The notes under the pieces are model-generated. The model saw only the letters and a program-made list of their open reading frames with translations, was not told the DNA's origin and made no database searches. 64,000 nt of DNA from Bacillus sp. OxB-1 (GTDB lineage: Bacteria > Bacillota > Bacilli > Bacillales_A > Planococcaceae), in contig NZ_AP013294.1 of the NCBI RefSeq assembly GCF_000829195.1, forward strand, positions 496,001-560,000. Direction: 5' to 3'. A program made the translations under genes and the position numbers. Below, in pieces: positions 49,609 through 59,818 of this stretch (positions are counted from its first letter, which is position 1; each line of letters opens with the position of its first letter).

Positions 49609-51096
49609 TTATGACCTTTCCTTTTCCAACAGCTCCAACGTCTCATTGAACTCTCTCTCGATTTCCGGGTCCGGGCGGTATGTTGCCAAGCTGACAAAGT
49701 AGGTGACGACTAGGCAGATCAGGAATCCTGGGACAATTTCATAAAGTGTATCCGTCAACACCTTAATATTCCCCCAAACGCCGACCGTGATTGCGCCCGC
49801 CACCATTCCCCAAAGCGCTCCTTTTGCCGTAATTTTACGCCAGTATAGGGATAGGAGGATGATGGGACCGAATGCCCCGCCAAACCCCGCCCAAGCAAAG
49901 GACACCAGTTTCAAGATAGATTCTTTATTAGGCCAAGCCAAGATGAGTGCAACAATGGAAACGACCAGAACAGCCATCCTCCCTAGAAAGACGTAGTGCT
50001 GGTCCGATGCGTCCGACTTGTAGACCGCTTTGTATAAATCTTCGATTAATGCAGACGAAGTGACGATCAACTGAGATGAAATTGTACTCATGACGGCGGC
50101 CAAAACGGCAGCCAGCATAATCCCCGAAATGAACGGATGGAAAATGACCTGGCCGAGCGCGATGAACACCGTTTCCCTATCCACTAAATTCGCATCCAAA
50201 TGTTGGCGGTAATAGGCGATTCCGACAAGCGCTGTCGCAATTGCTCCGACAAGACTAAGTAGCATCCAACTGATTCCAATTCGACGCGCACTCTTGGTCT
50301 CTTTTACTGAACTGATTGCCATGAAACGGACGATGATATGAGGTTGTCCGAAATATCCGAGCCCCCACGCTATAGAAGATAAAATTCCAAAAAACGTAGC
50401 TCCGGACACTAGATTTAATAATTGCGGGTTCACTTCACGTATCGTGGCAGCTGTTTCAGAAAATCCGCCTGTCAGAAAGACTCCGACAACCGGGACGAGG
50501 ATTAAAGCAAAAAACATAATAAACCCTTGAACCGCGTCGGTGTAACTAACTGCCAAAAACCCCCCGAATAATGTGTACGCGATTACAACGGCTGCTACGA
50601 TTAGCACGCCTGCATGATAGCTTAAACCGAAAGAGCTCAGAAAAAATTTCCCGCCTGCTACCATGCCGGAGGATACATAAAATGTAAAGAAAACAAGGAT
50701 AATAATTCCGGAAGCGATGCGTAAAAAACGGGATTTATCCTTGAGCCGATTTTCCAAATAACTTGGAATGGTGATCGAGTTATTGGAAACTTGCGTATAG
50801 ACACGGAGTCGCGGTGCGATAAGCAACCAGTTCAAATACGCCCCAATTGTCAAACCGATCGCAATCCAAGCTTCGACAAGACCCTTAAGATAAATGGCCC
50901 CTGGAAGCCCCATCAATAGCCAGCCTGACATATCGGCTGCCCCCGCACTAAGTGCCGTTACCGCAGGGCCTAGAGAACGGCCCCCTAGCATATAATCCGT
51001 CAAATTGGATGTACGCCTGAACGCATACCAACCAATGAAGAGCATGGCGGCCATATATAAGACAATGGCAATCAGTTGATACATCTCATTCGTCAA
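49609..51096 (-). CDS. putP: sodium/proline symporter PutP/OpuE
   Basis: 495 residues with 13 membrane helices of the SSS family. Signatures include GGRSLGPAVTALSAGAADMSGW (motif of PutP), and the later GYFGQPHIIVRFMA. TTG 51096 follows GGAGGAG by six bases. It imports proline as nutrient or osmoprotectant. A GGGTAT (minus strand) lies about 40 bases upstream with only a weak sigma-B -35, so the OpuE-like stress control is possible but not shown. Confidence 0.93.
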   Translation of the reverse strand: MTNEMYQLIAIVLYMAAMLFIGWYAFRRTSNLTDYMLGGRSLGPAVTALSAGAADMSGWLLMGLPGAIYLKGLVEAWIAIGLTIGAYLNWLLIAPRLRVYTQVSNNSITIPSYLENRLKDKSRFLRIASGIIILVFFTFYVSSGMVAGGKFFLSSFGLSYHAGVLIVAAVVIAYTLFGGFLAVSYTDAVQGFIMFFALILVPVVGVFLTGGFSETAATIREVNPQLLNLVSGATFFGILSSIAWGLGYFGQPHIIVRFMAISSVKETKSARRIGISWMLLSLVGAIATALVGIAYYRQHLDANLVDRETVFIALGQVIFHPFISGIMLAAVLAAVMSTISSQLIVTSSALIEDLYKAVYKSDASDQHYVFLGRMAVLVVSIVALILAWPNKESILKLVSFAWAGFGGAFGPIILLSLYWRKITAKGALWGMVAGAITVGVWGNIKVLTDTLYEIVPGFLICLVVTYFVSLATYRPDPEIEREFNETLELLEKERS

Positions 51097-51264
51097 ATCG
51101 ATCTCCTCCTGACTACTGCTTATAACAATCTATACCCATATCAATTATCGCGAAAGCCCATTTGCCCTTTAACATGTTGTATGATGGACATGAAACGACA
51201 AATTGATTCTAACCCCGCGGAATTTCCCGGGAAATAAACCCTATTCGACAAGGAGGAAACATTA

Positions 51265-51741
51265 TTGCGTCATGAAGAATGGTTATATGAAACGATTGAT
51301 ATGGCAGTGGAGAATGTAAGAAAAGGGGGCGGTCCGTTCGCAGCAATCATTGTAAAAGACGGGGAAATCATCGGCCGTGGCACCAATCGCGTACATATTG
51401 AAAACGATCCTTCTGCACATGCTGAATTGCTCGCCATCCGGGAAGCCTGCGCTTTTCTCGGCACTATCGATTTATCCGATTGCACCCTTTATGCCAGCGG
51501 CGAACCTTGCCCGATGTGCCTCGGCGCCGCTTACTGGTCCACCGTCGGAACGATATATTATGCTTGCAGCAAAGCGGAGGCGTTAGACGAAGCCCAATTC
51601 ACGAATCCGCTCGCCGCTTATTTCCCGGACCAATCGAAGGCCCCGGAAGACCGCCAAGTTCCGTTTATCCAATTAAAAACGACCAACGCCCTCTCTCCCT
51701 TCCATGAATGGAATCACTTTCATCGGAATTCGGACGTTTAA
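51265..51741 (+). CDS. guaD: guanine deaminase
   Basis: 158 residues. Cytidine-deaminase-like zinc motifs HAELLAIREAC and PCPMCLGAAYW are present, and the sequence matches Bacillus GuaD along its length, including the C-terminal LSPFHEWNHF. It turns guanine into xanthine. TTG 51265 follows AAGGAGG by about eight bases. Confidence 0.9.
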   Translation: MRHEEWLYETIDMAVENVRKGGGPFAAIIVKDGEIIGRGTNRVHIENDPSAHAELLAIREACAFLGTIDLSDCTLYASGEPCPMCLGAAYWSTVGTIYYACSKAEALDEAQFTNPLAAYFPDQSKAPEDRQVPFIQLKTTNALSPFHEWNHFHRNSDV

Positions 51742-51761
51742 TTTGGAAATGAGAAGGGAAA
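51736..51761 (+). promoter_or_regulatory. sigma-B-type promoter of ydaT
   Basis: GTTTAA (51736-51741), a 14-bp spacer and GGGAAA (51756-51761). The -35 includes the guaD stop codon. Confidence 0.85.
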
Positions 51762-51786
51762 TGAATTCGTAAGGAGGCGATATGAA

Positions 51787-52152
51787 ATGCCTTGGAACGA
51801 TCGGGACTATCCCGCTTCCTTTAAGAACCTGGAGTCGGAAGTCCGAGAAAAGGCGATTGAAATTGCCAATGCCTTGTTAAAAGAAAACTACGAGGAAAGC
51901 CGGGCGATTGCAATTGCTACGGCCAAAGCTAGGGAATATATCCACGGTGAAAATGGCGACCGTCCAGAATATGAAGTGAAACCACGGCAAAATGACTGGA
52001 TTTTAATAAAAGCTGACGGGGCACGTGCCATTTTTAAAGAAACTAGTAAGCAAGAGCTATTGGAGAAAGCAAAACCGTACGTCAATGATCAAAACGGCGT
52101 GTTATCCATTTATCATGAAGATGGCTCATTCGAAAATAAGCTATATGAATGA
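51787..52152 (+). CDS. ydaT: general stress protein YdaT-like (DUF2188)
   Basis: 121 residues. The N-terminus MPWNDRDYPASFKNL and a C-terminal DUF2188 domain (NDWILIKADGARAIFKETSK) match YdaT of Bacillus subtilis, a sigma-B-controlled protein of unknown function. AAGGAGG is nine bases upstream. The sigma-B promoter here agrees with that. Confidence 0.9.
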   Translation: MPWNDRDYPASFKNLESEVREKAIEIANALLKENYEESRAIAIATAKAREYIHGENGDRPEYEVKPRQNDWILIKADGARAIFKETSKQELLEKAKPYVNDQNGVLSIYHEDGSFENKLYE

Positions 52153-52158
52153 GAAAGA

Positions 52159-52201
52159 GCGTATTCCTTGAGGTTGGCAAGGAATACGCTTCTTCTTTTT
52201 T
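52159..52201. terminator. terminator of ydaT and of the acyl-CoA synthetase gene
   Basis: GCGTATTCCTTG / CAAGGAATACGC (52159-52170 with 52178-52189) followed by TTCTTCTTTTTT. Confidence 0.92.
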
Positions 52202-53843
52202 AAGATTGGGCTTGTGTCACTTTCTCCTCGGACATTTCACGAAGTTTGAACTTTTGAATTTTCCCGGAAGCGGTCATCGGGAATTCGTTGGTGAATTCAA
52301 TATATCTCGGAATTTTGTGGTAGGAAATATTCCCTTTACAAAACTCGCGGACGGATTCCTCGTCAATATCTGCGCCTTCTTTCGGAATGATCCAAGCCAT
52401 CATCTCTTCCCCATACTTCGGATCTGGTACACCGACGATTTGGACATCCAAAATGCCTTGATGCTTATAGAGAAACTCTTCCACTTCGCGAGGATAGATG
52501 TTTTCTCCCCCTCGGATGATCATATCTTTAAGTCGTCCGGTAATATCGATATAACCGTCCTCGTCCATGATTGCGATATCTCCCGTATGAAGCCATCCTT
52601 CCGAATCAATCGCTTGGCGGGTCGCTTCTTCATTATTGTAATACCCTTTCATGACATGATAGCCGCGTGTGCACAGTTCGCCTGGTTGTCCGACGGGCAC
52701 TTCTTCTCCTGTTTCCGGATCGATGATTTTCACTTCTACAAGAGGATGCGGTCGGCCGACAGTGGACACCCGTTTTTCGATGGGGTCATCTGTCCTCGTT
52801 TGTGTGAAGACCGGAGACGATTCGGTCTGCCCATAACAGATTGTAATCTCGTGGGCCCCCATCTCTTCTATGACTCTCTTCATCACTTCGATTGGACAAG
52901 TAGAGCCTGCCATGATGCCCGTCCGCAATGACGACGTGTCGAAGTTTTTGAATTCCGGATGATTGAGTTCCGCGATGAACATCGTCGGAACTCCGAGAAG
53001 AGCCGTACATTTCTCGTCCTGTACCGCACGAAGCACACGCAACGCTTCAAACTGCTCCACCAAAACCATGGTTGACGCATGAGTAACGGCTGAAAGCGTT
53101 CCCAAAACGCATCCGAAACAGTGGAAGAACGGTACTGGGATGCAGACCCGATCCTTTTCTGTCAATTTCTGAAAGTCCCCAATCAATTTTCCGTTATTCA
53201 CCACGTTATTATGTGTCAGCATGACACCTTTCGGAAAACCGGTCGTTCCGGACGTATACTGGATGTTAATGACGTCATCGGGATCAAGGGACTTGAATTG
53301 CTCTTCCAACTGTTCATCCGTCACACTATCCCCATGTGCTAGGAATTCGGACCACTTGTACATCCCTTTTTCTTCTTTTTCCGTCATTAGGATGACCCGC
53401 TTGAAATGTGGAAGTTTTTCACAGGAAATAACCCCGCCTTGCGCATCCACCAACTCCGGGCAAATCTTTTGAATGATATCTATATAACTAGTACCTTTAA
53501 ATCCTTCATCTAAAATAAGCGTTGTCGAATCGGATTGTTTTAGCAAATATTCCAATTCAGCAGCCTGATAATTCGTATTTACTGTGACAAGGACTGCCCC
53601 CATTTTCCCTGTCGCATATTGACTTAAGAGCCATTGTCTCTTATTATCCGACCAAATGGCGACATGCTCTCCCTTTTGGATGCCCATTCCCATGAATGCT
53701 TTTGCCAATTGATCCGTCTCTTCGTCGAACTCCTTATATGTCTTCCGGATGCCGTGTTCCGGATAGACATAGGCTTCGTTCTCAGGAAAACGTGATGCCT
53801 GTTCTCTTACAATCTCCCCAACCGTTTTGCTCAGTAATGCCAT
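52200..53843 (-). CDS. AMP-dependent acyl-CoA synthetase (YngI/FadD-like)
   Basis: 547 residues. The AMP-binding signature [11 protein letters not shown] (about residue 188), the GYGQTE-like CYGQTESSP, and the C-terminal [16 protein letters not shown] and [10 protein letters not shown] (catalytic Lys) are present. It activates a carboxylic acid, probably a medium-chain fatty acid as in YngI. ATG 53843 is used, with AAGGGG upstream. It stands alone. Confidence 0.92.
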   Translation of the reverse strand: MALLSKTVGEIVREQASRFPENEAYVYPEHGIRKTYKEFDEETDQLAKAFMGMGIQKGEHVAIWSDNKRQWLLSQYATGKMGAVLVTVNTNYQAAELEYLLKQSDSTTLILDEGFKGTSYIDIIQKICPELVDAQGGVISCEKLPHFKRVILMTEKEEKGMYKWSEFLAHGDSVTDEQLEEQFKSLDPDDVINIQYTSGTTGFPKGVMLTHNNVVNNGKLIGDFQKLTEKDRVCIPVPFFHCFGCVLGTLSAVTHASTMVLVEQFEALRVLRAVQDEKCTALLGVPTMFIAELNHPEFKNFDTSSLRTGIMAGSTCPIEVMKRVIEEMGAHEITICYGQTESSPVFTQTRTDDPIEKRVSTVGRPHPLVEVKIIDPETGEEVPVGQPGELCTRGYHVMKGYYNNEEATRQAIDSEGWLHTGDIAIMDEDGYIDITGRLKDMIIRGGENIYPREVEEFLYKHQGILDVQIVGVPDPKYGEEMMAWIIPKEGADIDEESVREFCKGNISYHKIPRYIEFTNEFPMTASGKIQKFKLREMSEEKVTQAQS

Positions 53844-54056
53844 TTTGCAAGTCCCCTTCCCCTGAAAATTCATACTCTACGGCTAATTTTATCATAAAAT
53901 TCAGAACAACGTACAGAAGATTTTTATTTTTTTGGAGAAAAAGCCCAGTTTTTTTCACAGAAACCTCTCTTTTTCCTATCGAGATGCTTCCCAGTGGAGC
54001 CTCCTCTCAAAAATCTGGTACGCTGAAGCTATGTTAGCAATTCAAAGGAGGATCTT

Positions 54057-54788
54057 ATGGTTATCGAATTATTGACATCGCATGCGTCGGTCCGCAAATA
54101 TAAAGATATCCAGCTGTCAAAAGAAGAAGTGCACGAACTGATTCATGCCGGGCAACATGCAGCGAGCTCCCATTTTGTTCAGGCCTATTCAGTCATCCAT
54201 GTGACTGATAAAGAAAAGCGGAGGAAATTGGCAGAGCTCAGCAAAAATCCACGCCAGTTTTCGACAGCCGGAGCAGCGCTCGTTTTTTGTACCGATTATT
54301 GCCGCCTGGAAAAAGCAGCAGCATTAGCCGGCAAGGAAATTGATTATTCCTACGCGGAAAACATGCTGGTCGGTGCCATTGATGTCGCCTTATTTGCGCA
54401 GAATGTCGTTGTTGCTGCGGAGTCCAAAGGGTACGGCATCTGTTATATCGGCGGCGTCCGCAATGCACCACAGGAAATAAGCGACCTGCTCGGATTGCCC
54501 GATGGCGTCGCCCCCATGTTCGCCGTGACGATCGGCATTCCGGACGAATCAAATGAAGTGAAACCACGCTTGCCAGTCGAAGCGATCATTCACGAAGATA
54601 CGTACGACGCCGAAAAATACGACGAACTCCTACCCGCCTACGATGAGACGATGAATGCATATTATCAAAATCGCGGCACCAATCAAAAGGACGTCAAATG
54701 GTCCAATCAGATGGCGGATTTCCTATCCAGCCCGCGGCGGACCTATATGAAGGAATTCCTCGCGAAACGAGGATTTAAATTCAATTAA
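54057..54788 (+). CDS. nfrA: NADPH-dependent nitro/flavin reductase (NfrA/NfsA-like)
   Basis: 243 residues. The nitroreductase fold is shown by HASVRKYKDIQLS (FMN-binding Arg/Ser/Arg region), SKGYGICYIGGVRNAP near residue 125, and the length. It reduces flavins or quinones, possibly in redox stress. AAAGGAGG precedes the ATG. Single gene. Confidence 0.9.
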   Translation: MVIELLTSHASVRKYKDIQLSKEEVHELIHAGQHAASSHFVQAYSVIHVTDKEKRRKLAELSKNPRQFSTAGAALVFCTDYCRLEKAAALAGKEIDYSYAENMLVGAIDVALFAQNVVVAAESKGYGICYIGGVRNAPQEISDLLGLPDGVAPMFAVTIGIPDESNEVKPRLPVEAIIHEDTYDAEKYDELLPAYDETMNAYYQNRGTNQKDVKWSNQMADFLSSPRRTYMKEFLAKRGFKFN

Positions 54789-54885
54789 ATCGTTATTTTA
54801 GGCCAGTCCATATGCTGGCTTTTTTCATCCCATAATTGGAGCCTTTTTGATATGCTGTAAGGAATAATTAGAAGGAGCGATGGTC

Positions 54886-56073
54886 ATGCAATTTGAAGAA
54901 TTGGTGGACGAACTGGCACGGCGGATGACCGATGGTTCTTTCATCAGCGGGACAATCAGCCAGTCCCGCACGAAGTCGGATGAAGTGAAGCGAGTCAAGG
55001 TGAAGCCGATCGAATTGAAAAACGGATTGCATATACAGTTTGAATATCAATATGAGCGTGTCCTGCAACACGAAAACATCCATTCACGTGATGTTCGCGG
55101 GAAGCTGGAAGACTTGTTGAATCGCTTCAAACAAGTGCATGCCGAGTTCCTCGACGAAAAAATCCATGTCCAACTTTCGAAAAAATTCAAAGTGATGTGG
55201 AAATCCGATCAAGTGCACTCCAAAAAAGTCGTCGATCTATCCCATAATAGAAAAAAACAATATTTGCTCGATGAAACGACACCGTACCCTTTCCTTGTCC
55301 GGTTAGGCGTCCAATCCCCCGACGGCAAAGTGAAAAAGCAGAAGTACGACAAATTCAGGCAGATCAATCGATTCATCGAGTTTATCGACGATTCACTCGC
55401 CCACTTGCCGAAAGACCGGACAATCCGCATTTTGGACTTCGGCTCCGGGAAGTCGTATTTGACGTTTGCCCTCTATCATTATTTGCGGATTGAAAAAGGA
55501 CTGGATATTTATGTGACCGGCCTCGACTTAAAAAAAGAAGTCATTGAAGAATGCCAGCATATCGCAAAAGACTTGGAATACGACAAACTGGAATTCCTTG
55601 TCGGGGATATTAATGAATATGACAAGGAAAATGCCGTCGACATGGTCGTCACCCTTCACGCTTGTGATGTCGCGACCGATATGGCGCTCGCCCGGGCGGT
55701 CCGCTGGGGAGCCAGCGTCATCTTGAGTGTGCCGTGCTGCCAACATGAGCTGTTCAGCCAAATCCAATCTCCCGAGCTTCAAGTCATGTTGAAACACGGA
55801 CTGATCAAGGAACGCTTCTCTTCCCTTGCCACTGATTCCATCCGTGCGGAACTGCTCACTCTCGTCGGATACGAAACCCAGTTGCTCGAATTCATTGATA
55901 TGGAGCATACGCCAAAGAATATCTTGATCCGCGCATACCAAACAGGCAAACAGGCATCATCGGAAGCTGTCCAGACATACGAAGCCTTTCGGGACATGCT
56001 CGGGGCCAAACCTTTTTTGGAAAAGGAGCTTTTACAAAGCCGCCACCTATCCCTTAACGAGCAGAAAAACTGA
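54886..56073 (+). CDS. class I SAM-dependent methyltransferase of unknown target
   Basis: 395 residues. The SAM-binding motif ILDFGSGKSYLTFALY is near residue 185, followed by the acidic GLDLKKEVIEEC and VVTLHACDVATDMALA; CQHELF comes later. This order fits the Methyltransf_32 family (related to GSTCD-type proteins); its substrate is unknown. The first 150 residues are not recognised. AAGGAGCG lies ten bases before ATG 54886. No partner gene is adjacent. Confidence 0.85.
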   Translation: MQFEELVDELARRMTDGSFISGTISQSRTKSDEVKRVKVKPIELKNGLHIQFEYQYERVLQHENIHSRDVRGKLEDLLNRFKQVHAEFLDEKIHVQLSKKFKVMWKSDQVHSKKVVDLSHNRKKQYLLDETTPYPFLVRLGVQSPDGKVKKQKYDKFRQINRFIEFIDDSLAHLPKDRTIRILDFGSGKSYLTFALYHYLRIEKGLDIYVTGLDLKKEVIEECQHIAKDLEYDKLEFLVGDINEYDKENAVDMVVTLHACDVATDMALARAVRWGASVILSVPCCQHELFSQIQSPELQVMLKHGLIKERFSSLATDSIRAELLTLVGYETQLLEFIDMEHTPKNILIRAYQTGKQASSEAVQTYEAFRDMLGAKPFLEKELLQSRHLSLNEQKN

Positions 56074-56194
56074 AAGCTTGCTAGTTTATTCTTAATCCCA
56101 TACAATTTAGTATATCTTATCGGAATTGTATCTGTTATAATCAATCCATCGCGATTACGCTAAGGCGTAATTGATCAGGAAAGGATGAGTCGTT

Positions 56195-57124
56195 TTGCGC
56201 GTTGTGAACAACATAGCGGACCTAATCGGGGACACGCCGCTTGTGAAGTTGAATCGGCTGCCAGATCCAAGCGGTGCGCAAGTGTATGTGAAACTTGAAT
56301 ATTTCAATCCCAGTCGGAGCGTCAAAGACCGGGCTGCCTATAATATGATTGTCGAAGCGGAGAAGGCGGGTTTATTGGAACCGGGGGCTACGATCATCGA
56401 GCCGACCTCCGGGAATACGGGGATCGGTCTAGCGATGAGCGCTGCGGCCCGTGGATACAAAACGATCATTGTCATGCCGGATTCCTCTACAATGGAACGC
56501 ATCAACATATTGAAAGCGTACGGGGCGGAAGTCGTGCTGACACCAAGCGACCAAAAAATGCCCGGTGCCATTCAAAAAGCGGAGGAGATTGCGGCGGAAA
56601 CGCCCAATAGCTATATTCCAATGCAGTTTGAAAATGAAGCCAATTCGGACATTCATCGGACAACAACCGCGCCGGAAATCATCTCAGCCATGGAATCCAT
56701 AGGCCGAAAGCTTTCCGCATTCGTCGGGACGGCGGGAACGGGCGGTACCATTACCGGTACAGGTGAAACCTTGAAGGAATATGATAAGAACATTACCGTT
56801 CATGTTGTGGAACCCGCGGGATCCCCTGTCCTTTCAGGCGGGAAACCCGGAAAACATAAATTGGTCGGCACTAGCCCAGGATTCATCCCTCCGATTTTGA
56901 ATACATCGGTCTATGATGAAATCTTGAAAATCGAAGATGAAGAAGCATATGAAACCGTGCGGAACTTGGCCGCCCGCGAAGGGATTCTGCTCGGACCAAG
57001 CGGTGGAGCCTCGGTTTATGCAGCTTTACAAGTGGCAAAACGGCTGACGCCGGAAGAGTCGGTTGTCTGTATAGCGCCCGATACCGGTGAACGTTATTTA
57101 TCCAGTGATTTATTCACTTCTTGA
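56195..57124 (+). CDS. cysK: cysteine synthase (O-acetylserine sulfhydrylase)
   Basis: 309 residues. The PLP lysine is in SRSVKDRAA (about residue 45), and the loops EPTSGNTGIGL and GTAGTGGTITG bind the cofactor phosphate. It makes cysteine from O-acetylserine and sulfide. TTG 56195 is used; GTG 56204 is an alternative. TATAAT (56136-56141) with an upstream TG lies 53 bases away. It sits just before a sulfonate/taurine-type ABC transporter, so the two are probably one sulfur-acquisition unit. Confidence 0.93.
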   Translation: MRVVNNIADLIGDTPLVKLNRLPDPSGAQVYVKLEYFNPSRSVKDRAAYNMIVEAEKAGLLEPGATIIEPTSGNTGIGLAMSAAARGYKTIIVMPDSSTMERINILKAYGAEVVLTPSDQKMPGAIQKAEEIAAETPNSYIPMQFENEANSDIHRTTTAPEIISAMESIGRKLSAFVGTAGTGGTITGTGETLKEYDKNITVHVVEPAGSPVLSGGKPGKHKLVGTSPGFIPPILNTSVYDEILKIEDEEAYETVRNLAAREGILLGPSGGASVYAALQVAKRLTPEESVVCIAPDTGERYLSSDLFTS

Positions 57125-57198
57125 TAGGAAAGTACAAAGCTTGTACTTCCTTTTGCATAATCCCGACTAAATTGATTAGAAAAGTTTGAGGTGAGGAA

Positions 57199-58041
57199 AT
57201 GTATTTGACGATTGACAGTATCGAAAAGAGCTTTACGAATGAAAATAAAGAACGAGTCAAAGTGCTCGACCATATCAACATGAATATTGAAAAAGGGAGC
57301 TTCGTCTCGATCGTCGGACCGTCCGGATGCGGGAAGTCGACTCTCCTTTATATGATTGCAGGTCTGGAGAAACCGGATGCAGGCAGTATTAGTATCTCCG
57401 GGAAACAGATCGAGAGACCCGGACCGGATCGTGTCGTTGTTTTCCAAGAAGCCGGCTTGTTCCCTTGGTTGACTGTATTGGAAAACGTCACCTATGGTTT
57501 ATTGCTAAAAAAGATGCCGAAACAAGAGGCGGAAGCCAAGGCGATCGATATTTTAAAAATGGTCCATCTCAGCAAATATATCCATTCTTATCCGCATCAA
57601 CTCTCAGGTGGAATGAAACAACGGGTCTCCATAGCTCGTGCGCTGGTCATGGAACCCGATATCCTGCTAATGGATGAACCCTTCTCTGCGTTGGATGAGC
57701 AAACGAGGATGGTGTTGCATAAAGAACTGATCGAAATCTGGAAAAAGACGAAAGTGACAATCTTTTTCGTCACTCACAACATCCGGGAAGCGGTACTCCT
57801 TTCCGAAAAAGTTGTCGTATTTGCCACGCGGCCCGGGAAGATCAAGGAAATCATTACCGTTCCCACTTCGACGGATGGCGTGATGGCAGATAGTGTGACG
57901 CTTCATACCGAACAGAGAGTGCTATCCATTTTAGAAGAAGAAATCGAGAAAGTGTTGAAGGAGGAGATGGGCGATGACTACAGCTTTAAGACGAATCATC
58001 TTCATCGCAATGATAGCGGCGATATGGGAAGTCACATCTAG
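57199..58041 (+). CDS. ssuB: ABC transporter ATPase, nitrate/sulfonate/taurine type
   Basis: 280 residues. Walker A GPSGCGKST, signature LSGGMKQRV, Walker B ILLMDEP. Its 3' end overlaps the permease gene by 68 bases. GAGGTGAGG is the ribosome site. The SsuB name reflects family level only. Confidence 0.85.
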   Translation: MYLTIDSIEKSFTNENKERVKVLDHINMNIEKGSFVSIVGPSGCGKSTLLYMIAGLEKPDAGSISISGKQIERPGPDRVVVFQEAGLFPWLTVLENVTYGLLLKKMPKQEAEAKAIDILKMVHLSKYIHSYPHQLSGGMKQRVSIARALVMEPDILLMDEPFSALDEQTRMVLHKELIEIWKKTKVTIFFVTHNIREAVLLSEKVVVFATRPGKIKEIITVPTSTDGVMADSVTLHTEQRVLSILEEEIEKVLKEEMGDDYSFKTNHLHRNDSGDMGSHI

Positions 58042-58726
58042 ATTTTCAGGATTGCCGGATTTCATGTTCCCCCGTTTGACGCAGGTTCTCGAAACGTTGG
58101 TCAACGGCATTATCAACGGGCAAATCTTGGCGGCCATCGGGAAAAGTATGAGCCGGTTGCTCATCGGTTTCACCATAGCGATCGTTTTAGGTTTGATCAT
58201 GGGCTATTTGATCTGGCGGTTTAAATTGGTGGAAGATACGCTCGGTTTCCTAGTCACCGCCTTGCAATCCATTCCGAGCATCGTTTGGTTCCCTCTGGCG
58301 ATTATCTGGTTTGGCCTGAATGACTTCTCCATTTTATTCATCGTCACCATTGGGGCCACCTGGACAATGACCGTTAGCGCAACGAGTGGATTCCGGAATG
58401 TGCCGACGCTTTACCAGAGGGTCGCCAAGACGTTCGGATCGACTGGTCTGCATTTCATTCGCACCGTTATTTTACCGGCGTCCGTCCCCCAATTATTGTC
58501 CGGTTTACGGATTGCCTGGGCCTTTTCATGGAGGGCATTGATGGCGGGGGAACTTCTCGGTTCCGGCGGTGGTCTCGGCCAGCTGCTTGAAACCGGTAGA
58601 TCGCTTGGACAAATGGATCTAGTCATTTCCGTCATGATCATCATTGCCATTATCGGAACTATCATGGATAACGTTGTATTCTTACGTTTGGAACGGTCGG
58701 TTCAGAAAAAATGGGGTCTCGCTTGA
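57974..58726 (+). CDS. ssuC: ABC transporter permease, nitrate/sulfonate/taurine type
   Basis: 250 residues, about six membrane helices, with the coupling motif SWRALMAGELLGSGGGLG. AAGGAGGAG precedes the ATG. The start lies within the ATPase gene, a common arrangement in this family. Confidence 0.85.
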   Translation: MTTALRRIIFIAMIAAIWEVTSRFSGLPDFMFPRLTQVLETLVNGIINGQILAAIGKSMSRLLIGFTIAIVLGLIMGYLIWRFKLVEDTLGFLVTALQSIPSIVWFPLAIIWFGLNDFSILFIVTIGATWTMTVSATSGFRNVPTLYQRVAKTFGSTGLHFIRTVILPASVPQLLSGLRIAWAFSWRALMAGELLGSGGGLGQLLETGRSLGQMDLVISVMIIIAIIGTIMDNVVFLRLERSVQKKWGLA

Positions 58727-58749
58727 TCCACAGAAAAGGGGAAAATGAT

Positions 58750-59745
58750 ATGAAAAAGACATGGATATTCGCACTTATTTCCGTTTTGGTGCTAGGCGTC
58801 TTAAGCGCCTGCTCGGGAGGCGGGGAGGACTCCTCCTCTTCGTCAAATTCCAGCACGGTGAAAATCGGGTATTTCCCGAACTTGACGCATATCGCTACTA
58901 TCGTAGGACTGGAACAAGGCTATTTTCAAGAAGAATTTGGCGACGATGTGAAAATTGAAACGAAAACGGTCAGCAATGGCGGTCTCTTCATGGAAGCGAT
59001 GACGACAAAATCGATTGATGTCGGGACAGTCGGCCCCGGCCCGCTACTTAACTTTTACGTGAAAAACCCGACATTCCGCCTGATTTCCGGCGCAGTCAAC
59101 GGAGGCGCGGTTCTCGTTGCCAGTGAAGGCGGCGGTGTTTCCGAGCTGGCTGATCTAGATGGCAAAAAAGTGGCCATTCCTGTCATCGGCAGTACGCAGG
59201 ATGTCATGCTTCGGAAAGCATTGAAAGAAGTAAAGTTGGAAACAACGAATAATGGTGGAACGGTGGAATTATTCGCTGCGGCTCCAGCCGATACAGCTAC
59301 CCTATTTGTTCAAAACTCCGTCGATGCTGCAGCCACTCAGGAACCTTGGGGCAATATTCTCGAATCTCAAGCGAATGGTAAACTGATTCTGGACTGGGAT
59401 CAATTTGCTTGGGGCAAAGACTCCACGAATACGGTTGTCGCGGCGAGTGATGAGTTCCTGAAAAATAAGGACCGGGCCTCCGCTTACATTCGAGCACATC
59501 AAAAAGCAGTCGAATTCATCCAGCAGAATCCGGAAGATGCACAAGACTTAGTCATCAAACATATTAAAGACCTGACAGGCAAGGAAATCAATAAAGAAGA
59601 AACAGCCGCCGCATTCCAAAGATTGGAAGTCACGACTGACGTGAATGAGCAAGTCATTCAGGAAATGGCGGATATTAGTAAAGAAGCTGGCTACATCGAC
59701 AGCAACGATATTGATGGATTAATCGATCTATCTTTATTGAAATGA
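58750..59745 (+). CDS. ssuA: substrate-binding lipoprotein, SsuA/NrtA type
   Basis: 331 residues. A lipoprotein signal with VLSAC (Cys20) and a Gly/Ser linker precede the SsuA/TauA/NMT1-type fold (KIGYFPNLTHIATIVGLEQG; SIDVGTVGPGPLLNFYVK). The cargo may be sulfonate, taurine or a related anion; the adjacent cysK favours sulfur, but no ssuD or tauD oxygenase is seen here. ATG 58750 follows AAGGGG. Confidence 0.85.
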   Translation: MKKTWIFALISVLVLGVLSACSGGGEDSSSSSNSSTVKIGYFPNLTHIATIVGLEQGYFQEEFGDDVKIETKTVSNGGLFMEAMTTKSIDVGTVGPGPLLNFYVKNPTFRLISGAVNGGAVLVASEGGGVSELADLDGKKVAIPVIGSTQDVMLRKALKEVKLETTNNGGTVELFAAAPADTATLFVQNSVDAAATQEPWGNILESQANGKLILDWDQFAWGKDSTNTVVAASDEFLKNKDRASAYIRAHQKAVEFIQQNPEDAQDLVIKHIKDLTGKEINKEETAAAFQRLEVTTDVNEQVIQEMADISKEAGYIDSNDIDGLIDLSLLK

Positions 59746-59789
59746 AAAAGCACGTGGCGGAAGATATTGCCTTCCCTCACGTGCTTTTT
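59746..59789. terminator. terminator after the ssu-like operon
   Basis: AAAAGCACGTG / CACGTGCTTTT (59746-59756 with 59778-59788) with an inner GGAAG/CTTCC stem. Confidence 0.9.
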
Positions 59790-59818
59790 ATCTTTCACGA
59801 CCCATCTTAATAATAAAA

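Noticed and set aside
51130-51160. Sigma-B promoter for putP/OpuE on the minus strand
   Set aside because: GGGTAT is present but the -35 at 14 bp is GCTTTC, only three of six matches.
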